33,683 nt of DNA from Planctomycetales bacterium (GTDB lineage: Bacteria; Planctomycetota; Planctomycetia; Pirellulales; Pirellulaceae). The stretch is from the NCBI GenBank assembly GCA_020426925.1, contig JAGQPC010000397.1, positions 1-33,683 of the forward strand, in the 5' to 3' direction. This document shows positions 25,568 through 33,283 of this stretch, piece after piece. How positions within the stretch are numbered: the stretch's first letter is position 1; each line of letters starts with the position of its first letter. Below the pieces are notes generated by a model that searched no databases, was not told where the DNA came from, and saw nothing but the letters and a program-made list of their open reading frames with translations. Position numbers and translations under genes: made by a program.

Positions 25568-25721
25568 CTCTCCCTCTGGGAGAGTCGCCGCTCAGCGGCG
25601 GAGAGGGTGAGCCGAGAAAAACTGTGTGGTTATCGAACGCGTGTTGTTAGTGAAAACGCGTTCGCCGATTCCCCTCCCCGGAAACTCGCGAGCTCGTTTC
25701 CGACCCTCCCAGCGGGAGGGT
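25568..25721. repeat. Array of five hairpins downstream of eno
   Basis: The space after eno holds five inverted repeats in a row: CTCTCCC/GGGAGAG (25568-25584, loop TCT), CGCCGCT/AGCGGCG (25586-25600, one-base loop), GAACGCGT/ACGCGTTC (25635-25663), CGGAAAC/GTTTCCG (25679-25702, with GAGCTC inside) and ACCCTCCC/GGGAGGGT (25703-25721, loop AGC). The first and last share the GGGAGRG theme common in high-copy intergenic repeats. There is no T-run, so these are not standard terminators, though the first pair may help end eno transcription. Confidence 0.7.
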
Positions 25722-25756
25722 GAAGGAAAAGAGACAGACTTCGCAGCGGTGAGCAA

Positions 25757-26095
25757 TTGGCCAACACGCATTTCCATGCCGATGACGATCAAGCTCGCGA
25801 GCGACCGACGGTCTCCGATTCGCCTTGGTTTTGGATCTACCTTTTTGCCACGGCTGGGCTAATCGCGTTGATGTTGGCCGGAAACAAGTTCGATCATCGT
25901 CAAGCGGAAATTGAACGAGAGTTTTCGGCGCGTCAAAGTCATGGGCATGTTATCTCGGGCGACGAAGGCCCGATCGCTCCTCCAGTCGCGGGCGAGCAGC
26001 ATGTGACGCTTCGGCCGCTGTACATTGCCATGGGCGTGTGCGTTATCGTCGGTTGGACTGTGTTCTACCTGCGACGGACTTTTGGTAATGTTTGA
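25757..26095 (+). CDS. Small hypothetical membrane protein
   Basis: This is a 112-residue frame with protein-like composition that I do not recognise. It has a hydrophilic start (NTHFHADDDQARERP), a membrane helix (about 23-41, SPWFWIYLFATAGLIALML), a charged middle part (KFDHRQAEIEREFSARQSH, about 44-63) and a second membrane helix near the end (about 87-106, LYIAMGVCVIVGWTVFYLRR). Both ends would lie on the same side of the membrane, probably the cytoplasm given the arginines after helix 2. No ATG is available; the TTG at 25757 is the best start in the frame after the upstream stop at 25721, and no good ribosome site is visible, so the start is uncertain. It follows the hairpin array after eno. 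Confidence 0.6.
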   Translation: MANTHFHADDDQARERPTVSDSPWFWIYLFATAGLIALMLAGNKFDHRQAEIEREFSARQSHGHVISGDEGPIAPPVAGEQHVTLRPLYIAMGVCVIVGWTVFYLRRTFGNV

Positions 26096-26251
26096 CGGTC
26101 GGCGAATTCCGAAATCTATCGCAGAAATGGCGACTCTCAGCGAGTTCACCACATCACGATTCTCCATCTGATGGTCATGCAGATGTGCGACAACCGATTG
26201 CTTGTCGAGATTTGCACCGCATCGTGCTCGCATGTCTGACGTCTCTACGTC

Positions 26252-26386
26252 ATGAAACAACAAACTTCACTCGTTTCCGTGTTTTTTGTTGTCTGCGCAT
26301 GCTCGTTTTTTTCTGGCCGAGTGGCCGGCGAGACCGTCCGCGTCGCAACTTTTAACGCGTCGCTGAATCTGTGCTTGGCCCCATAG
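26252..26386 (+). pseudogene. Truncated remnant of an exported endonuclease/exonuclease/phosphatase (EEP) gene
   Basis: A 44-codon frame encodes a convincing signal peptide (MKQQTSLVSVFFVVCACSFF then SGRVAG), followed by ETVRVATFNASLN. That is the first beta strand of exported EEP-fold proteins, where the Asn of TFN is a conserved active-site metal-site residue. After SLN the reading frame runs into LCLAP and a stop, and no continuation of the family (for example the QxPDxxxLxE-like segment) is found in any frame downstream. The gene therefore looks cut off by a deletion or insertion near position 26370. A real functional micro-protein is possible but less likely. There is no clear ribosome site. 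Identification rests on a short match. Confidence 0.5.
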
Positions 26387-26803
26387 ATATGAATTGAATC
26401 GGCGCATTGGAATTGAAACAATTGACAACCGTCCAGTTCGCGAGGTGTCAATCATCGCTTGCGCAGCGGTGAAAATCTTAAAGTTTTTCGTGGAAGAGGT
26501 TTGACTAATCTCCATTGGCCGTTATTTTAAGTGTCCGGTAAGAGAAGCTTGAGGTCAGAACTAATCCTTTCACTTTAGACAATTTGGCGGACCGCTAATG
26601 CACTGTCATCAGCGCCTCGTTGGTGCTGGCATGACAATTTGTTTTTCTTGAGGCTAACGAAGCGGTTCGTTTGCAATTCTTCTTTGTGGCATTCTCGCCA
26701 ATTCATTTAGTCTCAAATCTTAGCGATTCGCCTTTCGGTTTTTCGGATTCAATTAGTTATTAACCAAGTTTTTCTTTTTGATTTGCAATTGGGAGTTTAG
26801 TAC
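26387..26803. other. Intergenic region before lectin-like PEP-CTERM gene, no gene seen
   Basis: These 417 bases contain no credible coding frame. The first part may be the debris of the deletion that truncated the EEP remnant. The last 250 bases are AT-rich with T-rich stretches and probably hold the promoter and a long leader for the following gene, whose ribosome site GGGAG is at 26791-26795. The 156 bases between 26096 and 26251 likewise show no gene. Confidence 0.4.
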
Positions 26804-28174
26804 ATGCGACGCATCTTGACGGGTACGGTTGTTCTTTGCTTGGCTGCAGCAGCCAACGCAGCAACGGTTGGTGAAGCTCAGCCATTTGCAGACGGAGCTG
26901 TTGATGGATGGAGTGGAATTTCAGTCTTGGACGGTTACGGCGGACTGCCAGCTGGTGACGCTGTAACTGCTGTTAACTATTACGCCTCTCCAGGCCGCGC
27001 CGACGGAAATCACAGTGTTCAGCCGATCATCGCTGAAAATGCTGGTGGCAACTGGTCGATTTGGGCTGTTGGTCCAGTTGACACGCCTGCTGCTGGTGGC
27101 GATTACTCGATTCCTTGGAGCACCGCTGCAATTCCAAGCAACGGCAACACTTACCATCCTGGGTTCTGGCAGTGGAACGCTGGCGTTGACGACGCCGACG
27201 GCGGTCTCGTTCCTTTCGGTGACGGAACCGGAAGCGGCATGATCCAGCACAACGAAGACGGCACGAGCTACGTTCCTGCAATTGGCAACGCTCTCACAGC
27301 TCAGCACGCATCGGGTGCTGGCGGACGTGCTTACCAAATCAACTTCGAAACTGCTGCTGCAGCAGCTCGTTTCTGCGACACGTCGACAGCTGATTTCTGC
27401 TTCGACTTCGACGCTAATGACGAAGGCGCCATGGTTTACGGTGACGGCGAAATCAGAGCAGAAGGTGGATTTGACGGCGGTTACTTGAAAGTAACGGACG
27501 CGGCTAACGGCCAACGCGGTAAAGTTGTCCTTCCTGACACGGGCGCTGGCGGACAGTTCGTGTTCGGTGGTCGTACGGGCGGTGCAAACTCTGCTCACCA
27601 CATCGACAACCTCGAAGCAAGCATCGTTGATGGTCGTGTTGAAATCAGCGCTATGCTGCGAGTTGGTGGTGGAACGGCCGACCCTGCCGATGGATTCAGC
27701 TTTAACTTCGTTCGACCCGGCGACCCAACATTGGCTGAGAACACTGACGGTTGGGCTGGAATCGCTACTGAACCGGAAAACCTTCCAGAAGAAGGTACTA
27801 CGACTGGTATCTCGATCGGATTTGACGAGTGGCAAAGCGGTCCAAGTGCTGCTGACACGGGCAACTACGACGTTGATGACATCATCGGAATGAGCCTCCG
27901 TCTTGACGGACAGTTGGTCGGTCAAACCGCAAACTTGACTACGAAGAACGGTGCATTGGACGACGTTACATCGCTTCAAACTGGCGAGAACGCAGACAAC
28001 CTGGGATGGGCTCAACTGACGATCAGTGCTCCACTGGATGGTGCGAACCTGAGCAACGTTCAGGTTACTTGGAAAGGTGCTCCCGTTGCATTCGTTCCAG
28101 AACCAAGCTCGAGCCTATTGGCGGCTGTACTTGCACTCTCGGCTTTGGGCCTCGTGCGACGCCGACGCAAGTAA
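26804..28174 (+). CDS. PEP-CTERM secreted protein with concanavalin-like lectin region
   Basis: This is a 456-residue exported protein. The signal peptide is MRRILTGTVVLCLAAAANA, cut before ATVGEAQ. The first part (20-180) is rich in Gly, Asn and aromatic residues (YHPGFWQWNAGVDDADGG). Residues about 195-430 look like a legume-lectin/LamG-type jelly roll. They have FVFGGRTGGANSAHHIDNLE, GFSFNFVRPGDPT and GISIGFDEWQSG, the last resembling the strand with a conserved acidic calcium-site residue. The tail VPEPSSS, a hydrophobic helix and LVRRRRK is a textbook PEP-CTERM sorting signal. GGGAG eight bases upstream supports the ATG, and a strong terminator lies 24 bases after the stop, so the gene is a single unit. 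A role in surface or matrix sugar binding is inferred from the fold only. Confidence 0.88.
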   Translation: MRRILTGTVVLCLAAAANAATVGEAQPFADGAVDGWSGISVLDGYGGLPAGDAVTAVNYYASPGRADGNHSVQPIIAENAGGNWSIWAVGPVDTPAAGGDYSIPWSTAAIPSNGNTYHPGFWQWNAGVDDADGGLVPFGDGTGSGMIQHNEDGTSYVPAIGNALTAQHASGAGGRAYQINFETAAAAARFCDTSTADFCFDFDANDEGAMVYGDGEIRAEGGFDGGYLKVTDAANGQRGKVVLPDTGAGGQFVFGGRTGGANSAHHIDNLEASIVDGRVEISAMLRVGGGTADPADGFSFNFVRPGDPTLAENTDGWAGIATEPENLPEEGTTTGISIGFDEWQSGPSAADTGNYDVDDIIGMSLRLDGQLVGQTANLTTKNGALDDVTSLQTGENADNLGWAQLTISAPLDGANLSNVQVTWKGAPVAFVPEPSSSLLAAVLALSALGLVRRRRK

Positions 28175-28197
28175 GCGTTTGAAAATCTGACTGAATC

Positions 28198-28230
28198 ACA
28201 AGGCCATGGTTTCTGCCATGGCCTTGTTTT
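28198..28230 (+). terminator. Rho-independent terminator
   Basis: ACAAGGCCATGG (28198-28209) pairs perfectly with CCATGGCCTTGT (28216-28227) around a six-base loop and is followed by TTT. It lies 24 bases after the stop of the lectin-like PEP-CTERM gene. Confidence 0.9.
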
Positions 28231-28255
28231 ATGCGCTGATAACTTTTTGAAGTGT

Positions 28256-28420
28256 GTAGGCTCGGAACAAGCGGCAAGCAATTCTTTGCTACACCGAACG
28301 CTGTGACGCCGCGCAGTTCCGGCTGATTGTACCACGCCCTGTGCCCTACCAAGCCGGAACAGCGCGGCGGCTTGCGGGAAGGCAAGATCAACGCGAATTC
28401 GCCGCTCGTTCCGAGCCTAC
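28256..28420. repeat. Nested inverted-repeat element, MITE-like
   Basis: The outer arms are at 28256-28284 and 28395-28420. Both read GTAGGCTCGGAAC, one variable base, AGCGGC, a short gap and AATTC on opposite strands. The inner arms are GCCGCGCAGTTCCGGCT (28308-28324) and its near-complement AGCCGGAACAGCGCGGC (28352-28368), with one mismatch. The 165-base unit has no coding potential and no visible target duplication. It lies between the terminator of the PEP-CTERM gene and the DUF1080 gene, and may be a non-autonomous mobile element or a REP-type repeat. Confidence 0.72.
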
Positions 28421-28505
28421 GCCGCCAACGCCTGTGCTGCACTTTTTCGGATACAATCTTGCGTGCGTAACCAATTCAGTTCCCGAGCTTGCAAGGAGAA
28501 AAGCA

Positions 28506-29288
28506 ATGAGAATCCTCTTCGTCGCGTTCGTTTCGGTCGCACTGTCGTTGTGCAACTTGACTAACTGTTCTGCTATTGCCGACGTCGGAGTTGGGGCGAA
28601 ACCTATCGACGGCGCAGAGATGATTCTGGACGGGTCTCGGAAAATGCTCGACGAAAAATGGACCTACTGGGAAGGACCTCGATTCAGTTCCTCGCTGCCA
28701 ATTAAATGGAAAGTCGTCGACGATCCTGTCGATGGAGGAACCGCCATCATGACTGACGATCCTGTGGCACAAGGAGGCAAATACGGAACTGCCGATATCG
28801 TTACGAAAAAGAAGTACAAAGACTTTCGGTTGCACGTAGAGTTTCTGATTCCAAATAAAGGTGGAAACAGCGGAGTCTACCTGCAAAATCGGTACGAGAT
28901 TCAGGTTCTCGACGGCGACAAGACGAAGCACGGGATGGGAGCCGTCATTAACGAAACGGAATCGCCCTATCACGCGTACAACGGGCTCGGGAAGTGGAAC
29001 GCATACGACATTAATTTCCGTGCAGCTAGATTTGCCGATGGCAAACGCACGGAAAAAGCACTGGTCTCGATGTACTTCAACGGCAAGAAGGTGCACGTCA
29101 ATCAACCGATCACTCAGGTTTGGGGCGGTCCCAATTCCGGAATCGACGGTGGAAATGATGGTGGGCGCGGAATCACCGACCGACCTGGAGGCTTGAAGCT
29201 CCAGTGTGAAGGACACGATGTGCGTTACCGCAACATCTGGATCAAAGAGCTAGACTTGGCCAAGCCGGACACTGACTTCAACGAATGA
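28506..29288 (+). CDS. Exported DUF1080 protein (3-keto-disaccharide hydrolase family)
   Basis: This 260-residue protein has a signal peptide (MRILFVAFVSVALSLCNLTN then CSAIA). The rest is one DUF1080 domain, a concanavalin-like fold now linked to 3-keto-disaccharide hydrolysis. The sequence shows the usual order: an early DGSRKMLDEKWTYWEG strand, KYKDFRLHVEFLIPNKGGNS, GVYLQNRYEIQVLDG (the family hallmark), WNAYDINFRAARF, and LKLQCEGHDVRYRNIWIKEL at the end. In planctomycetes such proteins are often found near Gfo/Idh/MocA enzymes, which could make or use keto-sugars; the exported oxidoreductase at 16972 is in the window but not adjacent. AAGGAG seven bases upstream supports the ATG at 28506. 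It converges on the small TPR gene with a 35-base gap. Confidence 0.93.
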   Translation: MRILFVAFVSVALSLCNLTNCSAIADVGVGAKPIDGAEMILDGSRKMLDEKWTYWEGPRFSSSLPIKWKVVDDPVDGGTAIMTDDPVAQGGKYGTADIVTKKKYKDFRLHVEFLIPNKGGNSGVYLQNRYEIQVLDGDKTKHGMGAVINETESPYHAYNGLGKWNAYDINFRAARFADGKRTEKALVSMYFNGKKVHVNQPITQVWGGPNSGIDGGNDGGRGITDRPGGLKLQCEGHDVRYRNIWIKELDLAKPDTDFNE

Positions 29289-29323
29289 TTGCCTTCGAAT
29301 AAGCGTCCAAGCAAGATCGCTTC

Positions 29324-29644
29324 CTATTCTCCGTACTCACCCAGGCTGGCGAGAAACTCGCTCATTTCGCCAGCCGCGTGGTGATCATTCTGCTTGCGAG
29401 CCTCCTCAATTCCGTTTCTTAGGAACTCGCGAGACTCGCTCAATCGACGCAGGCCGGCAAGCTGTTGTCCCGCCATGAAGAAGGCTGGGACGTACGCCGG
29501 GTCTTCCTGCGTCAGGTCGCTTAGCAGTTGCAAACTCTGGTCGTGCTGTTCTTCTTTTTGCAGTTCCATCGCCAGGCTGTATCGCAAGAACGTGTCTCTG
29601 GGCTCGTCTGCCAGCATTGCTTCTATTTTTTCTCGTCGAGACAT
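29324..29644 (-). CDS. Small TPR-repeat protein
   Basis: This 106-residue protein lacks signal or membrane segments and is mostly helical. It opens with SRREKIEAMLADEPRDTFLR and YSLAMELQKEEQHDQSLQLL, then DPAYVPAFFMAGQQLAGLRR and an acidic C-terminal helix, the pattern of two to three tetratricopeptide repeats. The length, the E-M-L-A-D-E-P start and the FLRYSLAMEL helix are typical of a small conserved TPR protein in planctomycetes (recalled, not searched). Such proteins act as adaptors; the partner is unknown. The ATG at 29644 begins the conserved part; an in-frame start at 29704 would add 20 basic, unrelated-looking residues. The ribosome site (AAAGAAAG) is weak. Confidence 0.78.
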   Translation of the reverse strand: MSRREKIEAMLADEPRDTFLRYSLAMELQKEEQHDQSLQLLSDLTQEDPAYVPAFFMAGQQLAGLRRLSESREFLRNGIEEARKQNDHHAAGEMSEFLASLGEYGE

Positions 29645-29754
29645 GATTCGCTTTCTTTTGTGGTATCGCTGCGTTCGAAATTCGCGAAACGCGCTAATCG
29701 GCAAATCTTATTTAATCCCACTCTGTCATCCAACCGATAAAAAACTCGCGCAAG

Positions 29755-29766
29755 AGATCCACTACG
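29755..29766. repeat. Fragment of the 23337 repeat element
   Basis: AGATCCACTACG is identical to the right end of the structured repeat at 23399-23410. The matching left arm is missing nearby, so this is either a degraded copy or a chance match. It lies 27 bases before the DUF11 gene start. Confidence 0.35.
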
Positions 29767-29792
29767 TAAATCACGGGGATTTGGACAAAGCG

Positions 29793-32147
29793 ATGAAGAT
29801 CAAAACATCATTCGCGGTATTGCTACCGCTGCTAGTACTCGGCCCGTTGTTTGCCGAGCAGCAAAACGACACGATAGCGACTAAAACGCAAGCAGTCGAC
29901 ACATCCGACGCGAACGCCGGCGCCAAGACAAGCCGTCGAACGGCCGGAGCGTTGCCAGCCGGCTGGTTTAAGACAAAGACCGTCGCCGGTCGAAGGCGCG
30001 GTGAATCGGTCGAGCCGGTCGCTCACTTCGACACTCCGGGGACAGGACCGACGTCGAGGCGTAGCGTGGCCGAACGGCTGCAGAGCGCAAAGAGCGCACA
30101 GATCTACAGCATTCCCAATCCACGACCAGCTGTTCCGCTGAACGTTCCGACAACGACTCAAACGACAGTCAGCGTCAGTCAGCAAACCGCACCGGCCAAC
30201 ATTCCGGCTCCAGTTGACGCGATCGTAGACAAAGCGTCACCTGCTGTTTTGGATGCCGCACCGCACGATTTGCTCGACGCGATTCCCGGCGCGCCATTGG
30301 AAACTGAGGCCAACGACCTGAACTCCATCGTTGTTGATCAGGACGTTTCCGTTGATACGTTTGCGCCGCAGCGATTAGACGCTGATGAAGTCGACAGCAC
30401 TTTGATCAAATCGGATATCGCGATTCCAGGCGAACTAGAGGTAGCAGACGTAATGGGCGAGGCAGCCGACTTTCAGCCAAACTCGGAATCGTTGTTTACA
30501 CCTCCGCCAGCGGCTCAACCACAGGCGGCAAGCGTCGTGACGAAGTCGTCGATTCGTCATGAAGCGACACAAAACGAAGCAAGCATCGAACGCATGCAGT
30601 TGTCGCCAATTGATGATCAAGAAGCGTCCTCGTCACCACAACTGGCTGCAACGCCAATGGAGCACGGTTTCTCCAGCACTGACGGAGAGGAATCGGTGGA
30701 ACCGGGCGAGTCAGATGTCCTGATCTCGAATCAGAATCCTGTCATCATGGTTCAGACTCGAGGCCCTCGCACAATCGTTGTGGGTAAGCCTGCGACGTAT
30801 TCGCTCGTCGTCACTAACGACAGCGATAACAATGCGAAGGACGTCATCGTCAACGTTCGTATTCCAACGTGGACGGAAGTGCAAAGCCAAGACGCGACGG
30901 TCGGCGCTGCTCGAATGACGCCCGATGATCAGGGCAATACGATTATGCGCTGGTCGGTTGGCTCGCTGGCTGCACACGGAAAAGAAATGCTGAAGCTGCA
31001 GATTGTTCCTCGCAGCAGTCGGCCGTTTGATTTGGGCGTGACGTGGGTCTTCAATCCGGCTCGGACTCGTGCTCAGATTCAAGTGCAAGAGCCGAAACTT
31101 GACTTGACTGTTGTGGGACCAGCAGACGTTCTGTACGGCGAAAAAAAGGTTTACACGCTGACTGTTTCGAACCCGGGAACGGGCGACGCGGAAAACGTCG
31201 TGCTGCAGTTGTTGCCGTTTGTGCCAAATGAAGATCCCGCGGTTCGCGAGTTAGGAGTGCTTAAAGCGGGTGAACGCCGAACACTGGAAGTAGAGCTCAA
31301 GGCACGCCAAACCGGACGACTTCACATTCGTGCCGAAGCGAACGCCGCAAATGGATTGCGTGCTCATGGGCAACAGGAAGTGTTTGTTCGCCGAGCGAGC
31401 ATTCAGGTCAAAGCGGAAGCTCCTGAAATGAAGTATGCAGGTAGCCGCGCGACGTTTCGGATCCGCGTTTCCAACAGCGGCGACGCGATGGCTCGCGATG
31501 TGATCGCGGTAGCTTCACTGCCGACAGGCGCTGAAGACGTTGAAGTTAAATCGAACGGAATCGTCAAAAACGATCGCTCTGAAATCCACTGGGAACTTGG
31601 AGCTCTTCGTCCAGGAGCTGTGCGAGTGCTCGAATTTGAGTGCACGTTGACAGAAGCAGGCACGAATCGAGTTGACGTCCGGTCCGTAGCTGGCGACAAC
31701 TTGAGTGCTGTTACTAGCGCTCAGACGACGGTCGAATCCCTCGCTGATCTGAAGCTTACAGTTGATGATCCAAAGGGCGCGATTGCCACGGGCACTGAGG
31801 TTACCTATGAAGTTCGTGTCCAGAATCGCGGTACGAAGGACGCGAAAAACATCAGCATGATCGGGTATTTCTCGGAAGGAATTGAACCGACTGCGATTAA
31901 TGGCTGGACTGGTAAAGTCAAAGAAGGGCAGGTCGAGATGGATCAAATTAACCGACTTGGGCCTGGCCAGGAGCTGACGATTAAGATTACAGCAACGGCA
32001 AACCGACCGGGCAATCATGTCTTCCGTGCAGAAGTAACTTGCAATAATCCGGAGACACGATTGGCGAGCGAAGAGTGGACTCGTTTCTATGGCGACGGCG
32101 TGCGTGTTTTGAACGCATCGTCGAAGCCAGCTTCGTCACGCCGCTAG
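29793..32147 (+). CDS. Exported DUF11-repeat surface protein
   Basis: This 784-residue protein has a signal peptide (MKIKTSFAVLLPLLVLGPLF, cut after FA), a low-complexity linker of about 290 residues rich in Ala, Pro, Ser and acidic residues, and four tandem DUF11/CARDB-like immunoglobulin-type domains at about 318-433, 434-532, 535-648 and 650-770. Each begins with a G-x-x-x-TYxLxVxNxG-type strand (GKPATYSLVVTNDSDNNAKD, EKKVYTLTVSNPGTGDAENV, SRATFRIRVSNSGDAMARDV, TEVTYEVRVQNRGTKDAKNI). DUF11 domains build envelope or surface structures, such as the chlamydial OmcB protein, but cysteines are scarce here. There is no PEP-CTERM tail. The ATG at 29793 precedes the signal peptide; the frame stays open for 133 more codons upstream, but that part overlaps the TPR gene and is not protein-like. 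A terminator follows. Confidence 0.88.
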   Translation: MKIKTSFAVLLPLLVLGPLFAEQQNDTIATKTQAVDTSDANAGAKTSRRTAGALPAGWFKTKTVAGRRRGESVEPVAHFDTPGTGPTSRRSVAERLQSAKSAQIYSIPNPRPAVPLNVPTTTQTTVSVSQQTAPANIPAPVDAIVDKASPAVLDAAPHDLLDAIPGAPLETEANDLNSIVVDQDVSVDTFAPQRLDADEVDSTLIKSDIAIPGELEVADVMGEAADFQPNSESLFTPPPAAQPQAASVVTKSSIRHEATQNEASIERMQLSPIDDQEASSSPQLAATPMEHGFSSTDGEESVEPGESDVLISNQNPVIMVQTRGPRTIVVGKPATYSLVVTNDSDNNAKDVIVNVRIPTWTEVQSQDATVGAARMTPDDQGNTIMRWSVGSLAAHGKEMLKLQIVPRSSRPFDLGVTWVFNPARTRAQIQVQEPKLDLTVVGPADVLYGEKKVYTLTVSNPGTGDAENVVLQLLPFVPNEDPAVRELGVLKAGERRTLEVELKARQTGRLHIRAEANAANGLRAHGQQEVFVRRASIQVKAEAPEMKYAGSRATFRIRVSNSGDAMARDVIAVASLPTGAEDVEVKSNGIVKNDRSEIHWELGALRPGAVRVLEFECTLTEAGTNRVDVRSVAGDNLSAVTSAQTTVESLADLKLTVDDPKGAIATGTEVTYEVRVQNRGTKDAKNISMIGYFSEGIEPTAINGWTGKVKEGQVEMDQINRLGPGQELTIKITATANRPGNHVFRAEVTCNNPETRLASEEWTRFYGDGVRVLNASSKPASSRR

Positions 32148-32207
32148 TTTTCGGCTCCAGTCCCGTTGCTGAACAATCCGCGGAAAATCTCTTGCTGACA
32201 CCAAATA

Positions 32208-32236
32208 GAAAAGCCATCCGGAGCGGATGGCTTTTC
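32208..32236. terminator. Bidirectional terminator between convergent genes
   Basis: GAAAAGCCATCC (32208-32219) pairs perfectly with GGATGGCTTTTC (32225-32236) around a five-base loop. Because the stem ends in A4/T4, both strands end in a T-run. It lies between the stops of the DUF11 gene and lexA and probably serves both. Confidence 0.88.
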
Positions 32237-32283
32237 GTGTTTATGTTCACAGGCATGCAGGATGCATACTTCGCGAGCCAGCT

Positions 32284-32883
32284 TCAGTACTGGCGAACCA
32301 CTCCTACAACTACGCCGACGACGGCAGCGTTTTTCACGTAAATTGGATCCATGTCGGAGTTCGCCGGTTGCAGTCGCACTCGACCTTTTTCCGGATGCCA
32401 GTATTTCAGCGTTGCTTCGCCATCGTCCGTTCGTGCGACGACCATTTGACCCGCGGATGCTGTGTCAGCACGCTCGACAATCACGTAATCTCCGTCGGCG
32501 ATTTGTGCGTCGATCATCGAATTTCCAGAAACTCGTAGCGCGAAACGACCCTGCTGGGTAAACATTTCCTGAAAGTCAACCGAATCCGACTGCTCGATTG
32601 CCTCGTGCATTACGCCAGCCGCTACCTGGCCCAGCAGCGGCATACCTTCGGTCTTTCCGAATTCTGGAGCGAGCTGAATTGCGCGAGACATGTTGGGCTC
32701 GCGGCTGATCAGTCCTTTTCTTTCCAACGCTCGCAAATGGCACATCACGCCGTTTGGAGAACTGATGTTGAATCTGTTGCCAATCTCGCGCACAGTAGGG
32801 CCGTAACCGCGGTTCTGGATCTTGTCATGGATAAACTCGAAAACTGCAAGCTGTCGCTTTGTGAGTTGTTCCAAAAGCGTCAT
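32284..32883 (-). CDS. lexA: LexA repressor, SOS regulator with self-cleaving peptidase domain
   Basis: This 199-residue protein represses DNA-damage (SOS) genes and cuts itself when RecA filaments form. It has the winged-helix DNA-binding domain (1-65, with GYGPTVREIGNRFNISSPNG) and an S24 peptidase domain. The scissile Ala89-Gly90 lies in LLGQVAAGVM, the nucleophile Ser122 in RVSGNSMID and the general base Lys160 in GEATLKYW, all at spacings like E. coli LexA (Ala84-Gly85, Ser119, Lys156). AAGGA eight bases upstream supports the ATG at 32883; an in-frame start at 32958 would add 25 residues that the family lacks. The recognition helix is NGVMCHLRALERKG, so the operator is probably unlike that of enterobacteria; I could not identify a LexA box upstream by eye. 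Confidence 0.95.
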   Translation of the reverse strand: MTLLEQLTKRQLAVFEFIHDKIQNRGYGPTVREIGNRFNISSPNGVMCHLRALERKGLISREPNMSRAIQLAPEFGKTEGMPLLGQVAAGVMHEAIEQSDSVDFQEMFTQQGRFALRVSGNSMIDAQIADGDYVIVERADTASAGQMVVARTDDGEATLKYWHPEKGRVRLQPANSDMDPIYVKNAAVVGVVVGVVRQY

Positions 32884-33283
32884 CAACTTCTTCCTTCTCA
32901 GCGCGTCCGCAAGCGGCACATCCCACTCGCGGTCATTTTGTAGATCAGCCGAGAGCATTTTTTGCAGGTTGTACGCAAGAAGTGTCGATGCCCATGAGCC
33001 CTCAATTGTAACTAGTCTGCTCGCTGTCCGAAACGGTTGGAAAGCAGGGCAATCTAGCGTGCTTCTGCGGTGTCCGCTAAATCTTCACGCGTACGACGGA
33101 CTTCCAGTCCGGCAATTCTGCGTTCTGAACATGATTCACGGACGGACTATGACGAGGCCAGTTGCCGGAGTCCAGGCAGGCTTCAGCCGGCTCCGTTCAG
33201 CCTTTAGACGCCTCAAGGCTGTATTCCAACGGACATTTCAGACCAGGGTCGGACTGTCCGTCGCACATTAATGATCTGTTCTG
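32884..33283. repeat. Intergenic region with GGAC/GTCC-based hairpins, no gene seen
   Basis: This 400-base gap lies upstream of lexA and downstream of the SMR gene, both leftward. The lexA promoter should be near 32900-33000. The rest (33097-33260) holds several inverted repeats: CGGACT/AGTCCG (33097-33111), TCCGTT/AACGGA enclosing AGCCTT/AAGGCT (33192-33233), and CGGAC/GTCCG (33250-33260). They repeat the theme GGAC/GTCC and look like an intergenic repeat family or its debris. Confidence 0.5.

Noticed and set aside
26629-26646. A sigma-54-like TGGCATG...TTTGT sequence upstream of the PEP-CTERM gene
   Set aside because: The essential GC of the downstream element is missing at the required spacing, so it does not satisfy GG-N10-GC.
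26921-28015. A 364-codon open frame on the minus strand inside the lectin-like PEP-CTERM gene
   Set aside because: It is antisense to a gene with signal peptide, domain and PEP-CTERM tail; its translation is Val/Ser/Arg-rich with no domain, as expected from a mirror of the sense codon bias.
28476-29216. A 246-codon minus-strand frame opposite the DUF1080 gene
   Set aside because: No domain or signal and almost entirely antisense to a well-supported gene.
29394-29792. A 133-codon upstream extension of the DUF11 gene
   Set aside because: It overlaps the TPR gene on the other strand, lacks protein-like composition, and would bury the clear signal peptide starting at 29793.
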